Shown in pieces: positions 27,064-35,996 of a stretch of DNA of 41,543 nucleotides (its first letter is position 1; every line of letters starts with the position of its first letter). A program made the position numbers and the translations under genes. This DNA is from Bacillus sp. (in: firmicutes) (lineage in GTDB: Bacteria > Bacillota > Bacilli > Bacillales > Cytobacillaceae): NCBI GenBank assembly GCA_011524525.1, contig WTKE01000057.1:24586-66128 (forward strand). Direction: 5' to 3'. The notes beneath the pieces are model-generated. The model was not told the origin of the DNA and made no database searches. It saw only the letters and a program-made list of their open reading frames with translations.

Positions 27064-27258
27064 AGACGGAGAAATTCCGCTTATCTTAATATTTTTTTTA
27101 AAAAAGGCTTAAATAAACGGAGAGATTCCGCCTATTGGCTCGAAAATTACGAAAAGGGGAGATTTTGCACTGCATAAGCGGAAAATCTCCCCTTAATTAC
27201 CCCCGAAACGAGCTCCATTTTGCATCTAACCGGAAAATCTCCGTTTATTTTGTTATTA
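27064..27258. repeat. Cluster of four related inverted intergenic repeats
   Basis: Four variants of one motif: CGGAGAAATTCCGCTTAT (about 27068), AAACGGAGAGATTCCGCCTA (about 27115), GGGGAGATTTTGC...GCGGAAAATCTCCCC (27157-27196) and CCGGAAAATCTCCGTTTATT (about 27230). The outer copies are mutually inverted and the third forms its own hairpin, so the region could fold into a large nested structure. It fills most of the 344-bp gap between the convergent YceI and IclR genes and contains no credible ORF. Confidence 0.7.
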
Positions 27259-27297
27259 CTAGTTACTCGATTTCAAACGTTGCCTGGAGCTCATCTT

Positions 27298-28062
27298 TTA
27301 TCGAAACCCTAGTCGCTTTGAAATGTTTGATCCTGTTTCAAGGACATGTGGTTTCAATTCTTCCATACGTTCGTCCGTCATTCGGATGGTTGGTCCGGAA
27401 ACACTTAATGCCGCGACCGCATTCCCTGCATGGTCGAAAATGGGTACGGCAATACACGTAATTCCAACCTCATTCTCCTGCAAATCTAAAGCATACCCTC
27501 TTTGTTTAACTGCTTCTAATTCAGATAGAAATTTTGCACGATCGGTAATTGTATATTTTGTATGAACAGGTAAACCTTTTCGATTGATGATGTCATCCGA
27601 TTTCGCAGCAGGTAAATAAGCTAAAATGGCTTTCCCCACTCCTGTACAGTGCATAGGGGCTCGTCTCCCTACCTTTGAGTGCATACGAAGTGTCTCTGTC
27701 CCTTCATATTTTTCAATATAAACGACTTCATCATGATCATAAACCACTAAGTGGATTACCTCATCAGTCACCTTTCCTAACTCCTGTAAGTAGGGCTTTG
27801 CTTCCGTTCGAATATCTATGGAATCCAAAAGCTTTGAACTAATATCCAAAAAGGTATAACCCAGGCGATAACGACCACTATCAACATCTTGCTCAATATA
27901 CCCGTATTGCGCCAACGTCGTTAGTATACGGTAGACGGAGCTTTTGTTTATATCCATTTGATTAGCTATTTCTGTAACGCCAAGACCTTCTTTTTTCATA
28001 GAAACAAGAGCAATAATATCAAGGGCGCGACTCACCGATTTGACCATATTTTCTCTTTCCAT
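27298..28062 (-). CDS. IclR-family transcriptional regulator
   Basis: 254-aa regulator. The start is the ATG at 28062 behind GAGG; the GTG at 28071 would overlap that site. N-terminal winged helix: VKSVSRALDIIALVSMKKEG then LGVTEIANQMDINKSSVYRI (about residues 4-45). C-terminal IclR effector domain with GRRAPMHCTGVGKAILAY and the GITCIAVPIFD segment. It lies 30 bp downstream of malate synthase G in the same direction, so it probably senses a glyoxylate-pathway metabolite and controls this operon. No obvious terminator follows. Confidence 0.92.
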   Translation of the reverse strand: MERENMVKSVSRALDIIALVSMKKEGLGVTEIANQMDINKSSVYRILTTLAQYGYIEQDVDSGRYRLGYTFLDISSKLLDSIDIRTEAKPYLQELGKVTDEVIHLVVYDHDEVVYIEKYEGTETLRMHSKVGRRAPMHCTGVGKAILAYLPAAKSDDIINRKGLPVHTKYTITDRAKFLSELEAVKQRGYALDLQENEVGITCIAVPIFDHAGNAVAALSVSGPTIRMTDERMEELKPHVLETGSNISKRLGFR

Positions 28063-28091
28063 TTTCTTCACCTCACGCCCTGATCTGTTGA

Positions 28092-30269
28092 TTATTTTTG
28101 ATGGGCAAATTTTCTTTTTGCTTCAATTCTTCGACGATGTAAGATAGGTTCGGTATACCCGCTCGGCTGGTCGTATCCTTTAAACACTAACTCACATGCT
28201 GCTTGGAATGCTACTGAATCCTCATACCTTCCAGCCATTGGACGGTAGTTTCCATCTCCCGCATTTTGTTCGTCCACTACTTTTGCCATTCGCTTCATCG
28301 TTTCTAGTACTTGTTCCTTTGTACAAATTCCATGATGTAACCAGTTGGCCATATGTTGACTTGAAATTCTTAAGGTTGCTCGGTCTTCCATTAGGCCGAT
28401 ATGATGGATGTCCGGAACTTTAGAACAGCCGACTCCTTGCTCGACCCAACGAACTACATATCCGAGTATTCCTTGCGCGTTATTTGCTAGCTCTGCTTGA
28501 ATCTCCTCTTTACTCCAGCTACTATCAGTTGCCAATGGAATGCTTAAAATGTCATCTTGATAGCTTTGTAGGTTTTGCTTCAGTTCCTCTTGAACTGAAC
28601 TTACATGAACTTGATGATAATGAAGTGCATGCAGAGTGGCGGCCGTCGGTGATGGCACCCAAGCTGTGTTTGCTCCTGCTTTCAAATGGCCGATTTTTTG
28701 CTTCATCATCTCCGCCATCAAATCCGGCATTGCCCACATTCCTTTTCCAATTTGAGCTTTTCCTTTAAGACCCGCAGTTAGTCCTGTTGCGACATTGGAC
28801 TTTTCATAGGCTTGTAGCCAAGTGGATGTTTTCATCTCATTTTTTCGTATCATCGGTCCTGCTTCCATGGAGGTATGAATTTCATCTCCCGTACGGTCAA
28901 GGAAGCCGGTATTGATAAACACAATTCGTTCCTTTACTTCATGTATGCAGTTCTTCAAATTGAGACTCGTACGTCTTTCCTCATCCATTACCCCAATCTT
29001 TATCGTGTTCCGTGGCACGGTGATTAAGTCTTCAACCATATTGAATAATTCATTGGCAAAAGCGACTTCCTCAGACCCGTGCATTTTTGGTTTTACAATA
29101 TAGATAGAGCCCTTAGAGGAATTTTGGTAGAAGCCATTTCCTAACAGAGAGTGCTTCGCGATTAGACTTGTAAGTACAGCATCCATGATCCCTTCTGGCA
29201 CTTCATTTCCTGCCTCATCTAAGATCGCGTTGGTCGTCATTAAATGTCCGACATTTCTAACAAACATAAGAGATCGACCTTTTAATGTGAAGGAATTTCC
29301 TGTTGGACTCATATACTCTCGGTCAGGTTGTAGGCTTCGTGTGAGCAAAGTAGATCCTTTTTGAAAGGTGGCAGTTAAGTCCCCTTTCATTAATCCTAGC
29401 CAATTTCGATACACACGCACTTTGTCCTCAGCATCTACTGCGGCAACAGAATCTTCGCAGTCCATGATGGTGGTTAGTGCTGATTCCATGACAATGTCTT
29501 TTACACCAGCCGTATCTGACGCTCCGATGGGTGATTGGCGATCAATCTGGATTTCAAAGTGGAGATCATTATTTTTTAACAAGATTGCTGATGGATTTTC
29601 GCTTCCGCCTTGGTAACCGAAGAATTGCTGTTGGTTATTCAACTGTGTCATGGTTCCATTTGCTAAGGTAATGATTAGCTGACCTTCTTGTATATAATAA
29701 TTGGTTACGTCTGAATGGGAGCCTTCCTGAAGAGGGGCCGTTTGATCTAAAAATTGCTTAGCAATAGAAATTACTTTTTCTCCGCGGATAGAATTATAAG
29801 CTCCTGATTTTGATGCTCCACCTTCCTCACTAATGACATCCGTTCCATAAAGGGCATCATACAGACTCCCCCATCGTGCATTTGCCGCATTTAATGCATA
29901 TCGGGCATTGTCAACAGGAACAACGAGCTGGGGACCCGCTTGAAGACTTATTTCTTCATCCACATTTTCTGTTGTTACTTCAAAATCAGGTACTTCTTGT
30001 TCTAGATAACCAATCTCCGTTAAGAAATTTTTGTAGGACTCAGGTGTGAAGGCTGCTTGTTGTTGAAGGTATGTGTTGATTTGCTGTTGGAGATCATCTC
30101 TTTTTCTTAAAAGTGCTTCATTTTTCGGAGTTAAATTATGAACTAGCTCTGAAAACTCCTCCCAAAATGATTCTTCATCGAGCTTAGTTTGTGGCAGCGC
30201 TTCCTTTTGGATGAAATGATAAAGCTCTGCTGCAATTTTCAACTTCCCCTTTGTTACATAAATAGACAT
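28092..30269 (-). CDS. glcB: Malate synthase G
   Basis: Condenses glyoxylate with acetyl-CoA to give malate. The 725-aa protein matches the size of the single-chain G isoform (about 720-730 aa), not the shorter A form. The start is the ATG at 30269 behind GGGAGG; an upstream ATG at 30371 lacks a site. Family segments: [48 protein letters not shown] (catalytic Arg region), MEAGPMIRK and [11 protein letters not shown]. No isocitrate lyase lies nearby, so it may serve glycolate/glyoxylate use rather than acetate. Co-transcribed with the IclR gene. Confidence 0.96.
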   Translation of the reverse strand: MSIYVTKGKLKIAAELYHFIQKEALPQTKLDEESFWEEFSELVHNLTPKNEALLRKRDDLQQQINTYLQQQAAFTPESYKNFLTEIGYLEQEVPDFEVTTENVDEEISLQAGPQLVVPVDNARYALNAANARWGSLYDALYGTDVISEEGGASKSGAYNSIRGEKVISIAKQFLDQTAPLQEGSHSDVTNYYIQEGQLIITLANGTMTQLNNQQQFFGYQGGSENPSAILLKNNDLHFEIQIDRQSPIGASDTAGVKDIVMESALTTIMDCEDSVAAVDAEDKVRVYRNWLGLMKGDLTATFQKGSTLLTRSLQPDREYMSPTGNSFTLKGRSLMFVRNVGHLMTTNAILDEAGNEVPEGIMDAVLTSLIAKHSLLGNGFYQNSSKGSIYIVKPKMHGSEEVAFANELFNMVEDLITVPRNTIKIGVMDEERRTSLNLKNCIHEVKERIVFINTGFLDRTGDEIHTSMEAGPMIRKNEMKTSTWLQAYEKSNVATGLTAGLKGKAQIGKGMWAMPDLMAEMMKQKIGHLKAGANTAWVPSPTAATLHALHYHQVHVSSVQEELKQNLQSYQDDILSIPLATDSSWSKEEIQAELANNAQGILGYVVRWVEQGVGCSKVPDIHHIGLMEDRATLRISSQHMANWLHHGICTKEQVLETMKRMAKVVDEQNAGDGNYRPMAGRYEDSVAFQAACELVFKGYDQPSGYTEPILHRRRIEAKRKFAHQK

Positions 30270-30342
30270 TCTCTTTCCTCCCTTTGAAAATAGACTGTTT
30301 CTTATTACGCAACGTTGTTTCTTTTTATATTCATGTGAAATT

Positions 30343-30371
30343 ATTTTACCATTAATTGTTAGACTTTTCAA
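30343..30371 (-). promoter_or_regulatory. Sigma-A promoter of glcB, with possible operator repeats downstream
   Basis: Minus strand: TTGAAA (30366-30371), 17-nt spacer, TAAAAT (30343-30348). Two direct TGTTTCTT copies (plus strand, starting near 30297 and 30316), separated by ACGCAACGT, lie downstream and could be an IclR-type operator. Confidence 0.6.
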
Positions 30372-30378
30372 TCAATTA

Positions 30379-30404
30379 AAAAAAGAGCTAACCAATTAGC
30401 TCCT
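30379..30404 (-). terminator. Terminator at the 3' end of the lasso operon
   Basis: Minus strand: GAGCTAA, loop TTGG, TTAGCTC, then TTTTTTTAA. It overlaps the stop codon of the last phosphoesterase gene. Confidence 0.82.
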
Positions 30405-31119
30405 ATAATTTTGCGTTTTCTAATACTCTACAAACAAGTTCTTTGTTTGGATAATTAGTTTGTTGTATCAGTTCCTGTACTTTATGAACATCGTAATTTA
30501 CTCTTACTAGAGAGACTTGGAAGCTATCCTCTTGGAGATCTAAAAGTAAATACGATGATTTTTTCACACCATCAAAAGGTAACCCTACACTTCCTGTATT
30601 AACGATACATTTCCCTTCAACAAATCGAATGTATGGCCTGTGTATATGTCCATATATGTAGATATCTGCTTCTTCTACCATCATTTTTGTGATGAGATTT
30701 TCTTCTGTTTCTTGAGGAAGTATGACATCAAATAAACTACTTGGTGTTGCATGAAATGCGTGTATCTTATGATTCCCAAATTCAAGTTTCAACTCAGTAG
30801 GAAGTTCTCTAAGATAATTTATACTTTGCTCGTCCAATTGAGAAACAGTCCATTCTCGTTCAGCATTCATTGTATTGATTGCTTGTGCCGGAACCTCCCC
30901 ATCTTGTACTCCTCTAACTATCCATTCATCTGCATTCCCTTTTATTACATCAGTATCAAGAGATCTTATTAAATCCAGAGCACGTTTTGGTTCAGGACCC
31001 CTATAGCATATATCACCGAGGACAAATACTTTGTCAACATCCTTCGACTGAATATCTTTCAGAACTGCTTCTAAGGCAGTTGCATTTCCATGAATATCAG
31101 CTATAAATGCCAGTTTCAT
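30403..31119 (-). CDS. Soluble metallophosphoesterase (YfcE/MJ0936-like)
   Basis: 238-aa cytoplasmic calcineurin-like phosphoesterase. The start is the ATG at 31119 behind GAGGAGG. Metal-binding motifs: IADIHGN (residues 5-11), VLGDICYRGP, KGNADEW, HAFHATP, YGHIHRPY and the C-terminal NTGSVGLPFDG. No signal peptide or membrane helix. It follows the membrane phosphoesterase by 40 bp and precedes the terminator, so it is probably the last gene of the lasso-peptide operon, though it could be an older resident gene. Substrate unknown; a role in phosphate turnover on the lasso product is only inference. Confidence 0.85.
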   Translation of the reverse strand: MKLAFIADIHGNATALEAVLKDIQSKDVDKVFVLGDICYRGPEPKRALDLIRSLDTDVIKGNADEWIVRGVQDGEVPAQAINTMNAEREWTVSQLDEQSINYLRELPTELKLEFGNHKIHAFHATPSSLFDVILPQETEENLITKMMVEEADIYIYGHIHRPYIRFVEGKCIVNTGSVGLPFDGVKKSSYLLLDLQEDSFQVSLVRVNYDVHKVQELIQQTNYPNKELVCRVLENAKL

Positions 31120-31159
31120 TTTATACCTCCTCATTACTAATTTTCCTTACTTATATAAT

Positions 31160-32170
31160 TTACCTTTTACTTGTCAAAGTCAAAACATTAATTTCTGGAG
31201 AATTCAAAAAACGAAACTTGAGAAAAGGAATCGCATCACTGCTTCCTAAGCCTGTGCTAACATACTGTTTAATACCATTATATTCCCATATTCCCTTTAC
31301 TCGATTCCTAGGAGGAAAGATTCCACCATATCTATACCATCCTTCAGGAACAAATAATGCACCAACAAATGGAAGTCGTATTTGTCCACCATGGTAGTGT
31401 CCTGAAATAATTAAGTCATAATCTCTGAATGTATAGCGACTATCATTTTTCAAGGAGTCAATCCTTGTATCGACAACAGGGTAATGGTTTAAGGCAACTA
31501 AAATACTATTGTCATAGGAAGCTTTATCTAAGGTTTGATGAATATCTTCTATCAGTTGCTCCTGGTAAATTCTATATTGTTCATCGCTTATATTTGCTGG
31601 AGCTTCCTTCTCAACTATTCCTTCTGTTTTTCCAGGCTTATTTAGAAAGGATATTTCAAAGTCAACAAAATGAATGACGGAATTTCCTATTCTCACTGTA
31701 TCAATTGACTCAAGTAACTCTACCCCTCGTTCTTCCATCCCTTGGATAAAATTACTTCTATCAAAAGAGTCGTCACTATAAATATTCGGGTCTGTATTCC
31801 CAGGGATAAACCATGCATGTTGTTTGTTACTAATGTTTTCAATTAGAGAATAAAATGGACGATAATTCCCACTTTCAACCCCATCTAGCATGTCTCCTGT
31901 AAAAATAATTGCATCATAGGAAATAGAATTTATGGCTTCAATGAGTCGCTTTTGATTAGTACCAAATTCCTTCTCATGTAAGTCTGAAATCTGAACAATT
32001 GTATACTCCTCTAGATCCGCCGGTAAATCATCTAACAAAACCTTTTGTTCAACTATCTTTACACGATTATTGTCCCAAACTGTATAAAACATTAATAAAA
32101 TTACAACTGATAGTAATGTTAGTAAGCAATTTTTTCTATATTTCCTCAAATTACTCCTCCATTTTTTCAT
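31160..32170 (-). CDS. Membrane-anchored metallophosphoesterase of the lasso operon
   Basis: Up to 336 aa. A basic N-terminus (KKWRSNLRKYRKN) precedes one hydrophobic helix (about residues 14-31), so by the positive-inside rule the enzyme domain should face outside. Metal motifs: ISDLHEKEFG (near 62), FTGDMLDG, PGNTDPN (Asp for the usual His/Glu), NHYPV and SGHYHGGQIRLP. The ATG lies 3 nt after the exporter stop without a good Shine-Dalgarno; a TTG at 32149 with GGAGGAG ahead is an alternative start that shortens the basic tail. Coupling to the exporter, and a kinase in the same operon, suggest it acts on the exported phosphorylated peptide. Confidence 0.85.
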   Translation of the reverse strand: MKKWRSNLRKYRKNCLLTLLSVVILLMFYTVWDNNRVKIVEQKVLLDDLPADLEEYTIVQISDLHEKEFGTNQKRLIEAINSISYDAIIFTGDMLDGVESGNYRPFYSLIENISNKQHAWFIPGNTDPNIYSDDSFDRSNFIQGMEERGVELLESIDTVRIGNSVIHFVDFEISFLNKPGKTEGIVEKEAPANISDEQYRIYQEQLIEDIHQTLDKASYDNSILVALNHYPVVDTRIDSLKNDSRYTFRDYDLIISGHYHGGQIRLPFVGALFVPEGWYRYGGIFPPRNRVKGIWEYNGIKQYVSTGLGSSDAIPFLKFRFLNSPEINVLTLTSKR

Positions 32171-32173
32171 GCT

Positions 32174-33979
32174 TTACGTAATTAAAGAAATTTCCCTCTT
32201 TTCTGTTTGTTTTGGCTCTGTCTGATTTAATGATTTATATAATCCTTCTTGTCTTATTAACTCCTCATGTGTTCCCTCTTGTACAATTTCACCGTTATTT
32301 ATAACCATTATGACATCGGCATGTTTAATAGTTGATAATCGATGAGCAATGACGATCGTTGTTCTTCCTTTCATTAGCTCATTAAGAGCTTCTTTTACAT
32401 AAAATTCGGTTTCCCCATCAAGGGCAGAAGTTGCTTCATCTAGCAATAAAATGGGAGAATTCTTCAAGATAGCACGTGCAATAGCAATTCTTTGCTTTTG
32501 ACCACCCGAAAGCTTAATTCCTCGTTCTCCTACTTCAGTATCGTACTTATTTTCGAGCGTTAAAATAAATTCGTGTATTTGAGCACTTTTCGCAGCACTT
32601 ATCATCTCGTCTTCTGTTACACCTGGCCTTGCTATAATGAGATTTTCCCGAATCGTACCAGCAAACAGAAATGTTTCTTGCGGGACATGTGCAATAGAAC
32701 TTCTTAGTTCTGAAGGTGAAAACTTATGGCTTGGTATGCCGTCAAGTTTGATTTGTCCTACTTGTGGTTTATAAAATCCTTGAAGAAGATTCATAAGAGT
32801 GCTTTTCCCGGCTCCACTTGGTCCAACGAGTGCAATCACCTTGCCAGCTGGGACTTTTAAGTAAAAATCTTGTAACACATTCTTATTAAATTCATATCCA
32901 AAGGTAATATTTTCAAATTCAATGGAGTTGTTCAGCAATAGAGCTGGATGAAAAGATGGAAGTTCTTTTAGTTCTATAGGTTGCTCCAATAGATCCATCA
33001 CCCTTTCAAGTGCTGCTATTGATCTTTGATAACTAGCCCACTGAGCAGCCAGACCAGTAAGTGGAGAAACTAAATGACCTACTAAATTAACAAAAGTTAA
33101 TAAGGCACCCACTGTCATTACTTCCCTTGATACGAACAACGCTCCTAGAGAAAGACTTCCCCAAAAGGTCATTGTTCCTACAATTTGACCACCTGTAGAG
33201 TAGAAACCTTGTAGTTTAGCATTTTTCAATTCTAATTGATATAGTTTACTATTTTCTCTTTTATATTTTTCATATTGTAACTTTTCCATTGTAAAAGAAC
33301 GGATCACACTGAACCCTTGAAACGTCTCATTTAAATGACCATGAATAATCCCAATTAATCTATGAATTTCCCGACTATTTTTCCTAAGCAACAGTCCGAA
33401 TAAAAGACCAAATATAGCAGCTATTGGAGCAACTAACACACTAAGTAAGCATAACAACCAGTTAATTTGAAATAGATAAATAAATACACAAATATATGTA
33501 ATGGGTAGTTTAATAAGATTGATAAGACTGCTACCTATGACCCCATCCACACCATTAATGTCATTTGAGAAATGTGAAAGCAACTCTCCTGAGCGTAAAT
33601 TTGATACCTTTCCTGGGGACAACTGCAAAATATGCTTAAATAAGTGATTTTTTAAATCCTTTTTTACCCCATTGGTTGCGATCGTATTAAAGTAGGTAAA
33701 TGAAAAACTTGATAGCATTCCGACCCCAAGTAAAATTACTCCTACTGGAATCAAGGTTAATATTTCATGATAACTTCCATGGACAGCAGATTCAGTGATA
33801 TTTCCATAAAATCGTGCAAATCCAATGGTTATAAACGTATCAACAAGCACCGTTAACAAAAGTACAATATATGATTTCCAATACTTTTTAATATAAGGCA
33901 TTAACAAAGAATAAGTTCTCTTAATATCCTTAAGAGTAATGTGTTTTTTCAGTTTTATCAATAATTGACCTAGCCTCAT
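32174..33979 (-). CDS. ABC exporter of the lasso peptide (permease-ATPase fusion)
   Basis: 601-aa half-transporter: six-helix type I exporter domain (residues about 30-330) fused to an ATPase with Walker A GPSGAGKST (about 384), signature LSGGQKQRIAIARA (about 490), Walker B ILLLDEATSALD and the H-loop AHRLSTI. No N-terminal C39 peptidase, as expected because leader removal is done by a separate enzyme in lasso pathways. AGGAGA precedes the ATG. It lies 19 nt downstream of the nucleotidyltransferase gene. Expected role: export of, and immunity to, the lasso peptide. Confidence 0.92.
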   Translation of the reverse strand: MRLGQLLIKLKKHITLKDIKRTYSLLMPYIKKYWKSYIVLLLTVLVDTFITIGFARFYGNITESAVHGSYHEILTLIPVGVILLGVGMLSSFSFTYFNTIATNGVKKDLKNHLFKHILQLSPGKVSNLRSGELLSHFSNDINGVDGVIGSSLINLIKLPITYICVFIYLFQINWLLCLLSVLVAPIAAIFGLLFGLLLRKNSREIHRLIGIIHGHLNETFQGFSVIRSFTMEKLQYEKYKRENSKLYQLELKNAKLQGFYSTGGQIVGTMTFWGSLSLGALFVSREVMTVGALLTFVNLVGHLVSPLTGLAAQWASYQRSIAALERVMDLLEQPIELKELPSFHPALLLNNSIEFENITFGYEFNKNVLQDFYLKVPAGKVIALVGPSGAGKSTLMNLLQGFYKPQVGQIKLDGIPSHKFSPSELRSSIAHVPQETFLFAGTIRENLIIARPGVTEDEMISAAKSAQIHEFILTLENKYDTEVGERGIKLSGGQKQRIAIARAILKNSPILLLDEATSALDGETEFYVKEALNELMKGRTTIVIAHRLSTIKHADVIMVINNGEIVQEGTHEELIRQEGLYKSLNQTEPKQTEKREISLIT

Positions 33980-33998
33980 ATAAAGTCTCCTAAATTTC

Positions 33999-35192
33999 TT
34001 AATTTCCTTTTAGGGAAAGTATGTGTTGCTTTGTTTTCTTCCACATCCAAATAAATGGTCGAAGGGGAAGATATAAAAAATAAAACCTTTTGGGTAAAGG
34101 CAATATTTGCATATCCTCTGGTACAGGAAAGATAGAATTAAAAAACGAAAAGCATTTTTGTTGAAAGGTTTTTATATAATATAAATAAGAATGATAAGAG
34201 GCTTGTATATCCTTATGTAAATCCTCGTTATGAAGATTCTCCTTACTTTTTATAAATTTACAAGAATGTAAAACTAATTTTTTTGATTTCTTCATGAATG
34301 TGAATCTCTTCATCTCAAACGGAATTTCAACTTTTAAAAGAGCTGAGGATAGAAGGAAAGCTTGCCCTGCTAAATGGTCGTAATCGTATTTTTTGATTAG
34401 CGCATCCACCTTTTCATAAGAAACGTCTTTCTTTCTTAATTCACTAATATCAACTAACCAGCGAAGACGGAACCATCCATGCCGAGCACCATCGGTGATA
34501 AGATAAACGAGCAGATCTTCTTGACTTAATAAGTAAACTGGATACTGATTAATTGGACTTTCCCTTCTCCGGTTCCATAGATCTTTAAAAGATGGTTCCT
34601 TGCCTGGACCAGGATTCAATCGCCAATGGATTTCCAAACAAGAACCTGTATCTGCATTAGTGTATTCAATATGGTGATTCTTCCACTTCCAATCGTCAAG
34701 CACAGTACGTATATACTTATCAGGTGTATACCCCTTTTCTAGAAGGATTTGATTCACTTTTTCTAAGTCGGTTATCTTAATTAAAATGTCAAGGTCCTTA
34801 GAAGTTCGCATGGATGTATTTCCATATATTTCATTGGCGAGTAATGGCCCTTTCAAAAAAAGACACTCCACTTTCTTTTCAAGAAACCATCTACTTACCA
34901 TTTCCATTTCTGCACATAAATGGAGCATTTGAAACGTATTTCTCTTATACCAGGCTTCTAAGGTTAATAATACTTTTTCAGGGATTGGATACAAACTTTG
35001 GTTCTTAAGCTTCTTATAGACAATTGGAAAAAGTCGGTGGTGTTCTGTAAGATGTAGAAATTCCCCCCACTGGATGTTTCGAAGTAATTCCTGGTCTTTA
35101 TACCATTCACAGCCATCCGTAATGATAGAGATTAATAACTTTAACTCTCTATCAAAGTCTTGAGTTAATACATGTTCCTTGATGTTTCCCAT
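33999..35192 (-). CDS. Nucleotidyltransferase-family lasso tailoring enzyme
   Basis: 397-aa protein of the uncharacterised nucleotidyltransferase family often found in lasso clusters (NTP_transf_5 type). The NTase-like motif MRTSKDLDILI (about residues 127-138) supplies the paired Asp metal ligands, preceded by ECLFLKGPLLANEIYG, the conserved KG segment. The homologue in the pseudomycoidin pathway is associated with adding hexose to the phosphate placed on the C-terminal Ser by the kinase. The ATG is 3 nt after the peptidase stop, so translation is coupled. Whether it transfers sugar or nucleotide here is unknown. Confidence 0.82.
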   Translation of the reverse strand: MGNIKEHVLTQDFDRELKLLISIITDGCEWYKDQELLRNIQWGEFLHLTEHHRLFPIVYKKLKNQSLYPIPEKVLLTLEAWYKRNTFQMLHLCAEMEMVSRWFLEKKVECLFLKGPLLANEIYGNTSMRTSKDLDILIKITDLEKVNQILLEKGYTPDKYIRTVLDDWKWKNHHIEYTNADTGSCLEIHWRLNPGPGKEPSFKDLWNRRRESPINQYPVYLLSQEDLLVYLITDGARHGWFRLRWLVDISELRKKDVSYEKVDALIKKYDYDHLAGQAFLLSSALLKVEIPFEMKRFTFMKKSKKLVLHSCKFIKSKENLHNEDLHKDIQASYHSYLYYIKTFQQKCFSFFNSIFPVPEDMQILPLPKRFYFLYLPLRPFIWMWKKTKQHILSLKGN

Positions 35193-35195
35193 GTT

Positions 35196-35660
35196 TTACA
35201 TCTTCTTTCCATTCATTCTTTTTGCAAAAGTAGCAACAACTGTGAATCGCTCCATGCCAACTGCACCAGATACATAATAGCTTCCACTACGCAACCAAGC
35301 ATGAGCACTCATGTCCCCATTACATTCTCTAGCAATCCCCATATATAAGGTACTTTCAATATGACGTCTTTCTAACATCTTCATAGCGGCAATCGCCATT
35401 ACTAAGCATTGGCTTTCCCACCAAGTATGTCTGCTCATGATAAACACAGCTTCTGATATACTCCGTATAGCATCTATATCTTTCCTATTACATGATTGAT
35501 TAGTCTCATTCATTGGTTCACCTAAAGAAGGTGATATCTTTACAAAAGGTAGTCCTTTTAAGTACCTGGCCCAACCTAAGAAACAATAAGCTTCCATAAG
35601 TAAAAGCCGAGTATAATGATCTAACGAGAAAAATAGCTTAATTTTTCTTGCAACGTCCAT
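35196..35660 (-). CDS. Lasso leader peptidase (B2, transglutaminase-like fold)
   Basis: 154-aa cysteine protease that removes the leader from the lasso precursor. It carries the active-site Cys in WWESQCLVMAIA (C85) and the His in SAHAWLRSG (H120). No Asp follows the His anywhere in the remaining 34 residues, so the usual third member of the triad is replaced or comes from elsewhere. The C-terminal GMERFTVVATF is typical of the family. The start codon directly abuts the stop of the RRE gene (TAAATG), so the split B1/B2 proteins are translationally coupled. Confidence 0.9.
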   Translation of the reverse strand: MDVARKIKLFFSLDHYTRLLLMEAYCFLGWARYLKGLPFVKISPSLGEPMNETNQSCNRKDIDAIRSISEAVFIMSRHTWWESQCLVMAIAAMKMLERRHIESTLYMGIARECNGDMSAHAWLRSGSYYVSGAVGMERFTVVATFAKRMNGKKM

Positions 35661-35990
35661 TTATTCCTCCGCCTGGTAATAATCATCATCTCTTGTGATT
35701 TCAATTAACTCTTCTTTTAAAAGCATTTCTAAAAAATGAATAACCTGCTCCTGACAATCCTCTTTTGCTACATCATACTCTTTCATTAACTTAGTAATTA
35801 GGTCACTAACCTTAATGGAATGATCGAGAAGTTCCCATATGTCTCCCCCTACTACACCCAAATTATAATACTTCCCATTCTCTATACTAAGCATGACCTT
35901 TTCGCCATCCATATCCGATAAAAATACTCCTGATTTATGTCTAACAAAACTTTTTAGCAGTATATCCTGATTTTTTATCATTGTGTTCAC
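35661..35990 (-). CDS. Lasso leader-recognition protein (B1, PqqD-like RRE)
   Basis: 109-aa RiPP recognition element that binds the precursor leader and presents it to the peptidase; related proteins also guide the kinase. The PqqD-like pattern is visible: FVRHKSGVFLSDMDGEKVML, then IENGKYYNLGVVGGDIWELL and helical C-terminal segments with DDYYQAEE at the end. It begins 6 nt downstream of the kinase stop. Confidence 0.88.
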   Translation of the reverse strand: MNTMIKNQDILLKSFVRHKSGVFLSDMDGEKVMLSIENGKYYNLGVVGGDIWELLDHSIKVSDLITKLMKEYDVAKEDCQEQVIHFLEMLLKEELIEITRDDDYYQAEE

Positions 35991-35996
35991 TCCATA

